64,000 nt of DNA. Source: Lepeophtheirus salmonis (Eukaryota > Arthropoda > Copepoda > Siphonostomatoida > Caligidae). The notes beneath the pieces were generated by a model. That model had not been told where the DNA came from. It did no database searches and saw only the letters and a list, made by a program, of their open reading frames with translations. Location of the stretch: assembly GCF_016086655.4 (NCBI RefSeq), contig NC_052136.2:15810001-15874000 (forward strand), given 5' to 3'. Below, in pieces: positions 1-11,344 of the stretch. The position numbers and the translations under genes are program-made. The stretch's first letter is position 1, and each line of letters opens with the position of its first letter.

Positions 1-220
1 TGAAATAATTAGTTAATGCAATTAATGATGTTTGTAAATTTAAAAAATAAATGGTCATTGGTTAAAATGTGATGTAACATTCTCTATGGGCTTGGTCAAT
101 GTAAGGTGGGCCTTTTTGACATGGTTTCTTTTGTTATTATTATAAAATACGTTGTTGGACCGTTTTAACGACATATCGTATTGAAAACTGTTTATATGTA
201 AATTAAATTTGTTTTAGCAA

Positions 221-282
221 CGTTTTTTGGCTAACTCTGTGGGTTAAGCTACCCGATTCGTCCAAAAGTTTAGAAAATGTGT
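221..282 (+). repeat. Dispersed repeat segment, copy A
   Basis: This segment (TTTTGGCT, then a GTGG block, then ACCCGATTCGT and GTTTAGAAAA) matches 6268-6330 in the same order and orientation with scattered differences. It is probably the end of a transposon family; no partner terminus was found. Confidence 0.4.
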
Positions 283-720
283 CAATCGGGATTGTGCTTA
301 TAGTTATTATCTCGAAGCTTTGTGAGCCTGAAGCGTCCAAAATCATCCAAAGTCCTGCTTTGTGTAGGCAAATAAATTAAAAAATTGAGAAAATTATCAG
401 CCAATCTATGAGTACCATTGCTGACAGCATCAACGTAGCATCCAATTAATGGAATGGTTAAGAGGAAGATCAATGAAGTTTCCATAATCGACAAGGGCAA
501 CCTTCTGGTCCATAATGAGTCTTCTTGGAACCAAAGCACCTATAAAGCGGAAAAAATGTATATAGTGAAGGGCATCAAAACCAAGAGTCGCCATTTTGAA
601 AAAACTTTTAAATATTTCCTTTTGTAAACTCAAATCTTCCAAACTTATCAAAATACTTGCCAATTTTAAACATACTAATATATAGGAATGCCTAAAAAGC
701 CACGCACCCTGTAAATACAA
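221..720 (-). pseudogene. Orphan coding-like stretch with a Tudor-like VDYGN motif
   Basis: Minus-strand translation is open for 96 codons from an ATG at 720 and continues in a second frame for 85 codons to 282, so a coding sequence may be split by a frameshift near 430-540. The first frame contains KVALVDYGNFIDL (about 470-510), which resembles the hydrophobic-DYGN core of Tudor domains. I see no complete Tudor fold and no RG-rich partner. The lower end (221-282) is shared with a second locus at 6268-6330, so the whole stretch may belong to a dispersed repeat rather than a host gene. Family assignment is a guess from one short motif. Confidence 0.25.
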
Positions 721-729
721 CGCACATTC

Positions 730-2245
730 CTTAATTCATGGTATGTCATGAAATGTGTGATCATAAAAGGAACATAAAGGTCAAGTTAGAATATTTTATG
801 AGATCATTTAAAAGCTTCATTTGTTGCTATTGTACACAATATTTTTCAAATGTGACACTTAAATAGAGTGAGCAAAAAACAATAAGTATAATTTTTGCAA
901 ATCATGCAATAAAGTCTAAGGTGTGGAATATTTCTGAAATGTCATTACTAATGTGCCTTTTCTCAAATATTCGTAGACAGCTAAAAAAAAATATATATAC
1001 GTTAATTTAAAAAATATCTTTACAAATCCTTAAGAGAAAATATACATAAAAAAAAAAATTATTTCCTATTTATAATTTTTTGAGCGTTCCATGTCTCTTT
1101 TCTTCTCTCCCTTTTCAAAAATTACATAACTTTTTATGGTCATATCCAATGTTACTATGGCAATTCTATTTTTTTAAGAAAAAAAAATCTCATATTTAAC
1201 ATTAGCATGTTAGCGAAAATAGGTAACATATAATTAAGCACCTTTATTGGGCCCCAATATGTTCACAATGTATAGGTTTTTTTTTTGTAAAATAATTATT
1301 GTTCTTATATCATGAGAAACTTGGTCAAAACTAGTGTATAAATTATTGTACAAACGACTCGATATTTTTTTTTTTTTTTTTTTGCGTGTAAGAAATAATA
1401 TTTGTGTGACTGATGTAACTGGTTAAATAGAGAACATTTTTTTCACTGACGTCACAAATTGCATAATATATAAAAAGTGAGATCCTGTTGTAGGTATACA
1501 TTATGCAGTTATGAATTATAATTGAAAAAATTCCAAAAAAATTCTTCATGTAATGCTGCAAAAATGAAACACTAACCAGTTGTATAAAATACATACATTT
1601 GATATCATTAATATATTATCAGAATCAAACTTGTGAACATAATTGTGCTTGCTTTATTTAGCGTGCATATTTTCAGCAGGACACTTTTTGATGGAGTATA
1701 GCATCGGCATTATTTGAATATACTGGCAATTCTGGTAAAGTATAAAAATTATGAGAGAGCTATAATTTCTTCTGCAAGTGGGTATCTTACTTGAACTTAT
1801 TTTGTTATTATTGAATATGGAAGCAATTGGGAATTTTAATCAATTTTAAAATGATCAAATTTAAATTTATTATAATTAAAACAAAACATAAGATATTTTT
1901 TTACTAGATTTTGTTAATAATGTACCTAGAAATGTAGAATAATAGCTTAGAACATTAATATTGTGTAAATGTTTTCATTTATGAATACAAATTAACAGAA
2001 TTTAGTCAAATTTAGAGTTTTAATTACAAAAAACTTTTTAGGAAAAGAGGGACGCTTAAATGATTGATCACTTATCAAATAAATTAGTAATAAAAAGCCA
2101 TAGAAGATAACTAAATTCTTTTTATTAATTTGGTTTTTGGATAGATAAGGAACCAAAAAAGTAATCGAATCATAAAAAATATCTTACTCTTGATTAATTA
2201 AGTTATATTTAATTGATTAAGTATACATACTTGTTGGGTAAGAAC
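730..2245. other. A+T-rich stretch without recognisable genes
   Basis: Only short chance ORFs and homopolymer runs (for example the T-run at 1365-1383) are visible. I see no splice-bounded open frame and no transposase motif. Confidence 0.5.
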
Positions 2246-2246
2246 A

Positions 2247-2300
2247 GGGTGGTTGCAACACTTTTTCTCAGAGGCTCAATTAATGAGTTGGAATGGTATA
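2247..2300 (+). repeat. Transposon-end motif with GTTGCAACAC, copy 1
   Basis: The sequence ACAGGGTGGTTGCAACACTT, followed by a T/C run and CTCA, resembles 59347-59390 and 62935-62980 (plus strand) and 14866-14892 (minus strand). The common core is a G-rich start followed by GTTGCAACAC or a close variant. It looks like one end of a non-autonomous DNA element, but no matching opposite end is visible. Confidence 0.3.
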
Positions 2301-2304
2301 AACT

Positions 2305-3455
2305 TACTCTATTTTAACACAATATAATTACATGTGTATGCGATTATTTTAATTTATTTAAATGGTATATTAGTCTGATAGGTATAATTCTATCACAAAT
2401 TCCATATGAATGTTACTTGTCAAATATTGCAACTGGTGTTGTGTCGTTCCTAAGTTAGGATCAAAAACCGCTGTCGAGTTTGGTCACATCCAGTTGAATC
2501 CAATTAGTCGGTCCTTAAAGAAGATAAAATATGTTCCCTTGTTACGTTGTTGAGAATGTTTTTTTCTTATTGAATGAATCTATTATATAACCTAACAAAT
2601 TATATAGCAAAGTAAAAATAATTTTTTTGTTAATTTCATTATATTAATACAGGAATTTTTTTAAAAGATATGTGCAATCGTTTTAATACATAGTTCATAT
2701 ATCCTATTTGGTTTAATAACACATAAATATTTATCTAAAAATCTCCAAGAACAAATAGTTTGAAAACGATTTTAAGGATTGAGAGTACTAAGTACTGATA
2801 GGACTACTCCGAATACTGAACTGCACCAAACAAATAAGGACTAACAAAACACTAGTTGCTATAATTATACTAATCGAAAATGATAAAAATTATTAAACAA
2901 ATAATATTTTTCAATTAATTTATTACTACAATTTTAGTTGTGTTGATTTATTAAATTTCAATGCATTATAAAATAAATTTATATTTCTATTATAGATCAA
3001 TAATTAAATTACTATAAATAAGGTAAATAAATTCTCAAAAACTCTTTAGGTTCTTGTTCTGGCTAAAAAATATGTTTCAAATAATATATACATAATTATT
3101 TAAAATAGTAAAGAAGAATTAACAATGGAAGGAATATTACTTGATGCATAATTTTCTCTTTGTATTGAATTTTAATGTATCCCAAATTTCTACTCAAATT
3201 TTCTTCAATAAATAATTGATAATTTTTTAAAATATTTTTCTTGAATACAACATCTGATTTTTTTTAACTTAGATATATTTCCATTCTGCTAAAATCATAC
3301 TCTTTTTGGAATCTATCCTTCTTTATTTTATCCAAGGTTGTTATTTTCTAATTTATTGGTTCAAATCAATCTATAATGTATCTACTCAAGTCGATTCAAC
3401 ATGAGTCTGTTGATCCTATTATGACTTCTTCATATATATAATCATTGATGCATAA
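2305..3455. other. A+T-rich stretch without recognisable genes
   Basis: No open frame longer than about 60 codons with coding-like composition and no mobile-element motif was seen on either strand. Confidence 0.5.
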
Positions 3456-3459
3456 AATA

Positions 3460-3730
3460 TCTCCTGCCGAAGTGAGAAAAAAAGACCGAAAATGAACTAT
3501 GTAATCCTGAAAATTTGAAGAATGTTTGGGAGTAGAGAAACTTATATGTCATGAATTTTTTTAAATGAGCTACAGCTTTTCATGAGAAAAATTAAATTAA
3601 TATAAATATCACTGCGTATATAGGAAGAACATACAGCTGGAAGTACTCGCCTGTTGATCCTTAATTTTACTCCAAGTCTAACAGGGATGAACAATTATCA
3701 TTGTTATAAAAACTTTGGTATTATTTTTCA
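3460..3730 (+). repeat. Dispersed MITE-like repeat, copy 1
   Basis: The block with GAAAATTTGAAGAATGTTTG, GAGAAACTTATATGT and GAGCTACAGCTT lines up with 42790-42880 and 43110-43220. It is followed in each case by lower-complexity sequence of the ACTCC/GAGTCC type. There is no coding potential. The family seems to be short and non-autonomous. Confidence 0.4.
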
Positions 3731-3734
3731 TCAT

Positions 3735-4680
3735 TCATGAGCTCATGTACTAGTTATTACTTTATACTCATAAGTGCTATCTGTCTTCAATAATTATACC
3801 ATCTTTGGAAAAAAAAATCTGTTTAGATTGGCAAATAGAAAAAAACCACTCCCGCTATCTATTTCATGTTTTATTCAACTATAGGAATAACTCCTTTTTT
3901 TCCTATTGATCAAAAAGGACCAAGGTATTTTTTAAATAAATTTGTTTGTTGATGCTTCTTCTTAGATAGCCTACTTTCACAAAAATGAAGTCACGCAAAC
4001 TACTGGATATTCCTTTTATAACCTTTAGTATGTTGCACAGAAATAAATCCTGAAAATATAGAGAGAAAATATTACTAATTTGGCCATCTTTTATAATGAT
4101 TATTGAATACAATATTGAATTGCTAAACATAATGGTATCAGATCAAAACTAAGGAATGGAACTACCAAATTTAAGGCGTGTGCCAAATCTCTGTGTATAA
4201 GTACATATACCTATGTTCCACGTGTTCAATATTTGATTATACATAAATAGATATTTTTAGATTTTGGCAACATATACTGTGATGATATCATTTAAGTACT
4301 TTTATAAGTAATTTGTTTATAGCCATCAGAAGTATAGAAAAGGGAATGATATAATAAAAGACAGTCAACAATTTGTACCCTATTCCATAGTCAATGTGTA
4401 ATAAGTCCAATCATGTCTCGTGTATTTGAGGTCGAGTCGGGGTTGAGTCGAAAGCCACTGTTTAATTAGAGCAAGTTACAAGTTCTGCCCAGTTCTTATT
4501 CTTCAAAAATGTTTATATGTAAAAAAATTGTTCGGCATACCGGTGTTCAAAACGGTACAAACTCCTTTGCAAAAAGATATAAACGGTGAACTTCACTTAA
4601 CAAATTTGTCAATAACGAGTGCATTAATTTGAAATTTCCTATGAAGAAGCCTTATGCCAATACAAATGAGCTACTAAAGT
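3735..4680. other. No gene; short GAGTCG-type degenerate repeat
   Basis: Apart from a short GTCGAGTCGGGGTTGAGTCG run at 4431-4450, which matches a degenerate GACTCG/CAAGTC repeat seen elsewhere in the window, nothing recognisable is present. Confidence 0.4.
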
Positions 4681-4686
4681 ATCAAA

Positions 4687-4875
4687 AAGTTAGTGAAGGG
4701 ATTTTTTGAATAAAATTTATGTTCAAATTAAGATGTCTCAAAAAGAAAAGATAATATTGACGATAAAAATCTTTGTATATATATATATATATTTTTATCG
4801 TCAATATTACCTTTTCTTTTTGAGACATCTTAATTTGAACAATAAATTTTATTCAAAAAATCACTTCACGAACTT
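4687..4875. repeat. Near-perfect long inverted repeat (hairpin element)
   Basis: Two arms of about 84 bases (4687-4770 and 4791-4875) are reverse complements with only about four differences (two substitutions and two single-base indels). They are separated by a 20-base loop ending in an (AT)n run. Inside the arms, the segment around AAGATGTCTCAAAAAGAAAA is matched on the other side. There is no coding capacity; the 64-codon frame crossing it is a by-product of the palindrome. The arms are far less diverged than other repeats here, so it is young. It could be a fold-back MITE or an inverted duplication made during repair. If transcribed it would form a long stem, a possible small-RNA source. 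Confidence 0.85.
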
Positions 4876-5238
4876 GTTGGCAGCAAAACTTGGAGGTTAA
4901 TGAATATCCATTTTCTCATTACTATGAAAAGTTTAGTAATTATTTTTTGATATTATGTTTCTGCCATCCTTTTTACATAAAGAAACTGTATTAAACCTTT
5001 AGTCATTTCATCGTCATGAGTGAGCAACAAGGCAGCACATCTCCAATCTCCAAGATACTGGATTTGATTTAATGAAGATTATAGACAAGTGTTCTATAAG
5101 TCTAGTGTTTAAGATGACAAATATAAAAAAAATAGAGAATACCTCTCCATAATTTCAGGAAGTGGAGATCATAATTAAAAGAGGGATACAACGTTCTTGT
5201 TAAGTTGGAAGAAGAATATAAAAGAGTATTCCTCTTAG

Positions 5239-5649
5239 TCGATGAATAACCTCACCAACGACTTCTTTGTGGCTCCCAGGACCATCACGAGGACTATAAA
5301 GCACAACTGGGGATAAGTTTCATCCACAAGGACCCAAAATTACCTTGTGCATTTGGCATGAAAGCCAAAAGGATCAAGACGTGCAAGAAAATCCTCACAT
5401 AGATCAAGGTAAATGAGTCAATTGATTATTTTTTTTAGACAAGAAGATTTTCACAGTTAATCAATTCTACAACTACTGAAACAACTGGTGGCTTGCATAA
5501 ATCCAAGTAAAGGTCCAGGGGTGTATCTTAGCAATTATCTGTCCCAAACAATGGCCCAATTCTTTGTTATCTCCGATGGAAATAAGATGCCTCTGTTCCT
5601 TTTTAAAGGTGAACAGAAAATCGCCCAGAATACCTACTATAAGGTACTT
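5239..5649 (+). pseudogene. Tc1/mariner transposase relic, 3' truncated
   Basis: The sequence encodes a broken cut-and-paste transposase of the Tc1/mariner superfamily. In order I read the second helix-turn-helix region (SMNNLTNDF..APRTITRTIK), the linker (SSTRTQNYL), the first catalytic block in another frame (FLDKKIFTVNQFYNY, aspartate kept), and the block after it (GPGVYLSNY..VISDGNKMPLFLFK..YYKVL). Several stops and at least three frame changes interrupt it. It ends at YYKVL, where an oppositely oriented transposase relic begins. The first helix-turn-helix, the second and third catalytic residues and both terminal repeats are missing. Identity as mariner-type is firm; subfamily is unknown. 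Confidence 0.8.
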
Positions 5650-5911
5650 AGGCACACTATTGATTTCCTCATTGGCCTTGAAGAAGTAGGGAGGCAATCT
5701 TCCTGCCGTCGGATACCACAACAACGAAGCCCATGACGTGATCTGGATGCTTGGTCCTGAAGGTTCCCTCAACTTGAGCTCTTGATTCAGACAAAAAGCG
5801 ATTATTTCTCCTTCTTAGAACAGCGTCCAGAATAAAGATCTTCTTGTCGAAGATCAAATTGTGGGCGGAAGAAATTGCACCACTCTGCCACTCTGATTGT
5901 TTCTCGGACAT
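5650..5911 (-). pseudogene. Second Tc1/mariner transposase relic, inverted
   Basis: Read on the minus strand, this carries the first catalytic block (IFDKKIFILDAVLRRRNNRF, aspartate kept), then EGTFRTKHPDHVM and VVSDGRKI, and after a frame change LPPYFFKANEEIN. These are the same landmarks as in the plus-strand relic beside it, but the DNA of the two differs at roughly 40% of sites by eye, so they are different families. The fragment stops at the equivalent position of the protein, at the junction near 5650. The N-terminal DNA-binding part is not recognisable between 5911 and 6260. Confidence 0.75.
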
Positions 5912-6267
5912 CTTTAATTGTACAACAACAAAACTAATATCAAATTGTAGCTTTTTGTCAGCTCTTTCGAATTACGGCAAGTACAAAATTACATTTAGAA
6001 CTGAAACTAGACCCCCTCGAAGATAAATCTGAGTCCTCAACATATATAAATTAACAATTTTCTCTAGCCTCATCACATCCACCTACAAACCCGTTTTAAT
6101 AAAAACAAACACAAATGGAGGTTAAATTTGCTACGAAGGTTACGCAATCAAGTTAATTACTCATTATGCTTCCGTACAACAGTATATACACGTCTTATTT
6201 TAATCTGTAACAAAAACACTGTGTATTTTTGTGTATTTTGTGAAATTTATGTGGTAAATAGAAAATA

Positions 6268-6330
6268 CATTTTTGGCTTAAGTGGTCGGGTGCACTACTC
6301 GATTTGTTAAAAAATTTAGAAAACGAGACG
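6268..6330 (+). repeat. Dispersed repeat segment, copy B
   Basis: This segment matches 221-282 in the same orientation: TTTTTGGCTTAAGTGG, then CTACTCGATTTGTTAAAA, then TTTAGAAAA. No coding sequence is associated with it. Confidence 0.4.
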
Positions 6331-6391
6331 AACAGGACGATGAGGACCAACTCACTGATGATGAACATATATTGGGCACTTTCTTAATTTT

Positions 6392-6435
6392 TTCTTTCAA
6401 GATTGTTTTTATGTCGACACACCATATATGACGAT
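6392..6435 (+). repeat. Short dispersed repeat, related to 26993-27066
   Basis: CAAGATTGTTTTTATG, a TGTCGACACACCATA block and the bases beyond match the reverse complement of 27020-27066 (GTGTGTCAACATAAAACAATCTTG) with few differences. It may be a terminal region of a DNA transposon. Confidence 0.4.
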
Positions 6436-6439
6436 CAGT

Positions 6440-8640
6440 ATGGTTCAGCTAGTAAAAAAATATAATCAAAGTTTGGTCAATAGTAATCATCATTTGAAAG
6501 ATAGAAAAAGAATTTGGATCTATTTTTACAACATTATCTAAAAGGATTAAGCTCAAAGGGGAAAAAGAAATCTGCCGTAGATTATCATTACCCTTTTATT
6601 CAGCTATGTAAATGAGTGTGTTCGATGTTGTACACACACAGATATATATATTTAAGCTGCTATTATAAAAATAGAGAACTCAGCTCTTTGTAAAAAGATA
6701 AATATATTAATATATTTTTATGTTTGTTTATTCCATTCGCTATGTCTTTAAATAAATGAGTTGGATTTTAAAGAAAAAAGAAGAAAAGGGAATTTTGTTT
6801 TTCTTTATTTCATTATGTAAATGGGTGTGATTCATTTGCAATGAATGAAATTTTTATATTTATATATTTTTTAAGATGCTAAAGAAAACATTTTGGAGTT
6901 GTCTTTGAATGATTAAAATAAACAGACATCGGATTCTTTTTTTTATATATTCATTTTAGAAAATAGGATTTAAAAAAAAAAAGTAGAATATGAAGCTTTT
7001 ATGAACCGCTTTCACAAAACACCGATTCCCTTTCATCTGCAGGGACAAAAATAAAATAAGAGATTCAAAAATAGGGAGACTGAGAATTTTTATCTCTCTT
7101 TCATTTCCAGGCAATGAGCTTTGAGCCAACACTTTTGAGGAATAACCCCCTATAAGTGCAAAACTAGGAACGGGTCTTTATGGGTGTTGAATAATCTATA
7201 CTTAGCCTAAAACAATGTTATACAACTTAAAACATGTAATATTCAAACAAAATAGGCATTTTTTTATTTTTTTTTTGATAAAGCTACATATTTTGTTTTA
7301 TTTGTGGTAACATAATTGGAGCCGCGGTCAAATTAGTAAATCTAATTATTTGAATAATCAATTTAAGTAAAAACATATTTTTATCATTATTCAATATGCA
7401 ATTTACAATCTTTTTTCTATTTTTTCTTTTAATGAAAAAACTTTAGATATGTTTTTCATTGTAGTAGCCGAAACATTGTAAAATTAGTAGATATAATTAT
7501 TTTAACAAGGGTATTCAACTCAAAAATGTATATTCAGCATTTTTCAAAGAAAATGTTTACATTAAAATCAATTCTACAACTACAACTGTTCCATTACTTC
7601 TCAATTTACAGCCTTGGAGTCTTTTTGGGATTTTTCCTTTGTTTTATTTATTTTTCTCCAAAAATCCAAGTATGATATAGACTTCATTTTACAATCAAAC
7701 CCTGTTTCATACTAAATTGAAGAATACAATTGACTAACTGGACCCTATCTTATCATTTTATACTCAAAATGAACACAAATAAGTAAGAGGACTTAACTAG
7801 ACTCCCTTAAATATTCAAAGACTTTAGAGTTGACATGAACTTGCATTATGTGAACTTTTGCCCATCTTTAAATAACAGTGCTGCATTAGCTACGCTCTTT
7901 ATGTTTGTTCAATATACCAAATACTGAGCTGCGACACATTTTCTGAATTAAGAAGCTTACAGTATTTTTTTGTGTTCTCCAAATGTCTACTGATACTCAA
8001 GTATTCAGAATTGTTAAGCGCTTCCATTTTTTGCAAATGTAATTGTTTATTCTTAATTTAAGATACATATGGAGTTGGCTTATACTAGTGGGGTTTTTGC
8101 AACAAAAAATGTCATGAGCAAAAAACATAAAGCCTGAAAAAGAAAATTTAAATTTGTTCATAGTCTTAAATCCTAATTCCTGAGATCACTTTAATTATCC
8201 TAAATTCAAAACACTTATTATTAATCTCTGGATCAATATTATAGTGACTGGAAGATTATCTCATGGTTTTTTGCCCTTTTATTCCTATACATTAGCATAG
8301 ATGTATTTTTGCACTTATTTTTTGTGCTTAAAGTGGGTCTTCTTTTATTCGAAGTCCTTCTTAATTTTTTTTTTTTTACATGGAATAACTTTAAATGATG
8401 GCATTTTTTTTTTTATTATGATGAATTAGAACAGTTTTTTGACAAGTGTATTTAAGCTCAGATAAAAGAGGAAGAAGGAACACTAACAAGTAAGTTTGAA
8501 ACACAGTCCGTGCTGCTATTTCAACATTTAGGAATTTTTGTTACTTCAACTTCTCATAAAACTCACTATACCTTATCGATGGAGGAAGGTAACCTTTATT
8601 TTGAAGAGTTGAAACATGACGCGGTTGGTTTTTTTCGTTT
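6440..8640. other. A+T-rich stretch without recognisable genes
   Basis: I find homopolymer runs and short chance ORFs only. A possible donor-like AA|GTAAGTTT at about 8488 has no convincing exon upstream. Confidence 0.5.
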
Positions 8641-8644
8641 TTTC

Positions 8645-8735
8645 TTTGAGTAGATCTGCAAGGATGTTCCGGTTGTGTAACACAAGTTCCCAACTTCCGT
8701 CATGGCCTCGGTGTCATCCCTGTAATATTTCTACC
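8645..8735 (+). pseudogene. Possible mariner transposase scrap
   Basis: In shifting frames the plus strand reads KDVPVV, then KFPTSVM, then LGVIPVIF. This resembles the mariner segment between the first and second catalytic aspartates (typically D-V-P, KFPxxVM, LGVxSS). It is only about 30 codons, with stops and frame changes, so chance resemblance is possible. Confidence 0.35.
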
Positions 8736-8739
8736 GTGA

Positions 8740-11060
8740 GAGTGGAAAAATATATATTTTTGCCATAATATATATAAGGGCCAAACTTCCCAGGAGGAAA
8801 ATTCCCGAGGCGAAACATCTTAGAACCCTATGTTATGTATAAGTTGCGATGTTCTTACAAGCTATACCTTGTATAAGCAAGGTTTGCAAGTTGAAAATAC
8901 TTTGTCGCAAAATGAATTATTTAGCTACAACATTGGTCATTCAAATTTACAACTATTTAATGGTACTGCCATTTTATTTTGATCTAGTTCAATTACATGA
9001 TTATTATGTAGTTATGAGTAATATAACTCTCGCTATTTGAACCTTCTAATGCGTTACGTATGTTTTTTATCATTTTGTTAAAATGGTAAAAAATTTAAAA
9101 ATGCATTATTGCAATATTTTTATTCGAAATATTGTAAATCTATCATTTGAATTATCCATCTCATTTTTTGGTAGCAACTTATATATATAAGTATTTATTA
9201 CTTTATTCAATTATTCGAAATATATATTTGTAATTATATTAATTTTTTTGACTATTTTTTATTCATAAAAATTACTTTGTTAACTTGTTCTATTGATGAC
9301 GTAACTTGGCATAAATTTATATTGCCATCAAATTCTAGAGTACCAATAATTCAGATCAAAATATCACTTCCATAAGTTGTATTTACAATATGTCAAATAG
9401 TTAAAATTGTACCAATTATCCCTTCTCTATCTAGGTACATAGCACTAAGATAGCGAGTTCTTAAGTATTTTAAATATTCAGGTATAAGAATAGCTCCTCC
9501 CTATATCGTTGCTAAACGATATGAACTTTCCTTAAATATTATTCAAAAAGTCAGGATTACCAAGTCATTTTTCGGATGGTATGTTGTTGAAATGACCAGT
9601 AGGTCATATTTTTAAAACTATATTAGGTCAACCTTTTATGTTTGACAAACTTTTTTATTTATTTACCATAAAAAACTTTACTTAGTCTTAGAAGGAATAT
9701 TTGAAGTACTGTTTTTTTACTTTTTCATTATTTTTTTGCATATTTTTTTTTGGAGCACTCTAGCGTTCCACCTGTTGAAATTAAAAAAAAAAAAAATAAT
9801 TGTACTTAATTGCAAAAACTTCTCAGATTAATAAATGAGGATTTACAACCACTATAGAACATAAATTGTGAGAACATTAGTAGGTTATACACCAAATCAT
9901 GATAACCATGTGCTGCAAAAGTGATTTAATGGCCTGAGAGTTATATACTACAACAATATTAATAGTAAAATGTAATGATTAAATTCTAACTCTATTAAAG
10001 GATCTATAAATAATTTTTATAGCCACTATAAATATACAAAGTTTGCAACTAATATTTTGGAGGAGGTTACAATGTCAATTGCAATAAAGGTGTATATGAG
10101 TAATATCCACTAAGGATTTTCTTTTAATTTCATCTGTAAGTCTTTAAGCTCCACACACAATTCAGCGCAACAAAAAGTCATAAACATTTATTTTTTAATA
10201 TACCAAATATACTGATGTAGGGAAGTCTCGAACATTTTTCTTCTGTATACATTACATAGAGTTGAAATAACTTAAAACACACGTACTTACATGTATTTGT
10301 TATAGATTACATCTACAAATTGATTACTATATATATAAAATGTTTTTCCATGTGTTACATTTGTATCGGATTAGTCAAATGTTGCAACTTTTGAGATAAA
10401 GCGAAAGACGTCTTTTATAATTATAGAAATGTTGTTAGAGTAATGATTTTAGAAAATTATACGAAATCATATTTTTTAACAAATAAATATTTATATTTGT
10501 CAATTTATTCAATTATTTATTTCAATATAGGATGACGCTATGATTTTTTTCTATTTTCTACCTTTTACAATAGTCATTTGTATTTGGAAATGACTTTATT
10601 TAATACCTGAAATTTCAAGCTTTCGATAAAAGGGGGGTTTGCTTGATTTGACAATAAGGTAAAAAATAGGCTTGCCATTAACAATAGAGCTTTTGTTTTT
10701 AGAAAATTTAATAAACATCAATATCTACAAGATGGCGCTAATGAACCAGGCCATCATAATAAAAAATTAAGCATACAAATATACTAATCAACAATAATAA
10801 ATGGTAGGTGACAACACTATCATAAGGGGTTACTGTAAATTGAGTGAGGTAACATGATAGTGGAAAAAATGGATAAAGTAGTATCGATGTTGGGTAAAAT
10901 CGTGGTTTACATTATCATTGAGAGAAAAAATTGTTGTAGGTAATATCATCGAGAAGCAACATCATTATAAGCAGAATGATTATGACTAATTTCATTTTAA
11001 GACAGTATTTAATTGGCATAATATTTACTACACCAATCTAATTATTGAATAATAAAAATA
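8740..11060. other. A+T-rich stretch without recognisable genes
   Basis: The only open frame of note (63 codons at 8849-9040) has strongly biased A+T-driven composition. A small palindrome, ATATCGTT-GCTA-AACGATAT, lies near 9503-9522. Confidence 0.5.
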
Positions 11061-11067
11061 TTCAACT

Positions 11068-11340
11068 GCGGCCATTTCCCTTATCATAGACCACTTCTAA
11101 TATACAAAACAACACACCAATCCTCAAGCTGTACAGGTCAAGTGCTGAGACCCAAGACAAGTGAAATTCTTCCTTACCTCTTCTTTGAGCATCGAAGACA
11201 CCTTTTAATATGCTATAATACATACCAGCCCAATGATTGTGCAGGCAAGCATACTGCGCTCCAAAGCAGGTTAAATTCCACCACAACCGCTTCTTTGATC
11301 ATCAATGGTCCCTTTTAATATTCCAAATACAAGCTGGAAG
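11068..11340. repeat. Degenerate 110-bp tandem repeat, about 2.4 copies
   Basis: TTCTTTGAGCATCGAAG...CCTTTTAATAT at 11181-11211 recurs as TTCTTTGATCATCAATG...CCTTTTAATAT at 11291-11321, exactly 110 bases on. The sequence before each (GTACAGGTCAAG / GTGCAGGCAAGC, then AAATTC) also lines up. A third partial unit precedes them (about 11070-11111). Units are roughly 60-65% alike by eye. The 110-base period is not a multiple of three, so the 74-codon minus-strand ORF across it is unlikely to be a repeated protein domain. It is G+C-richer than its surroundings. Confidence 0.6.
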
Positions 11341-11344
11341 GTTC

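Noticed and set aside
4706..4900. 64-codon ORF at the palindrome
   Set aside because: It runs through both arms and the loop of a near-perfect inverted repeat and has no independent coding signal.
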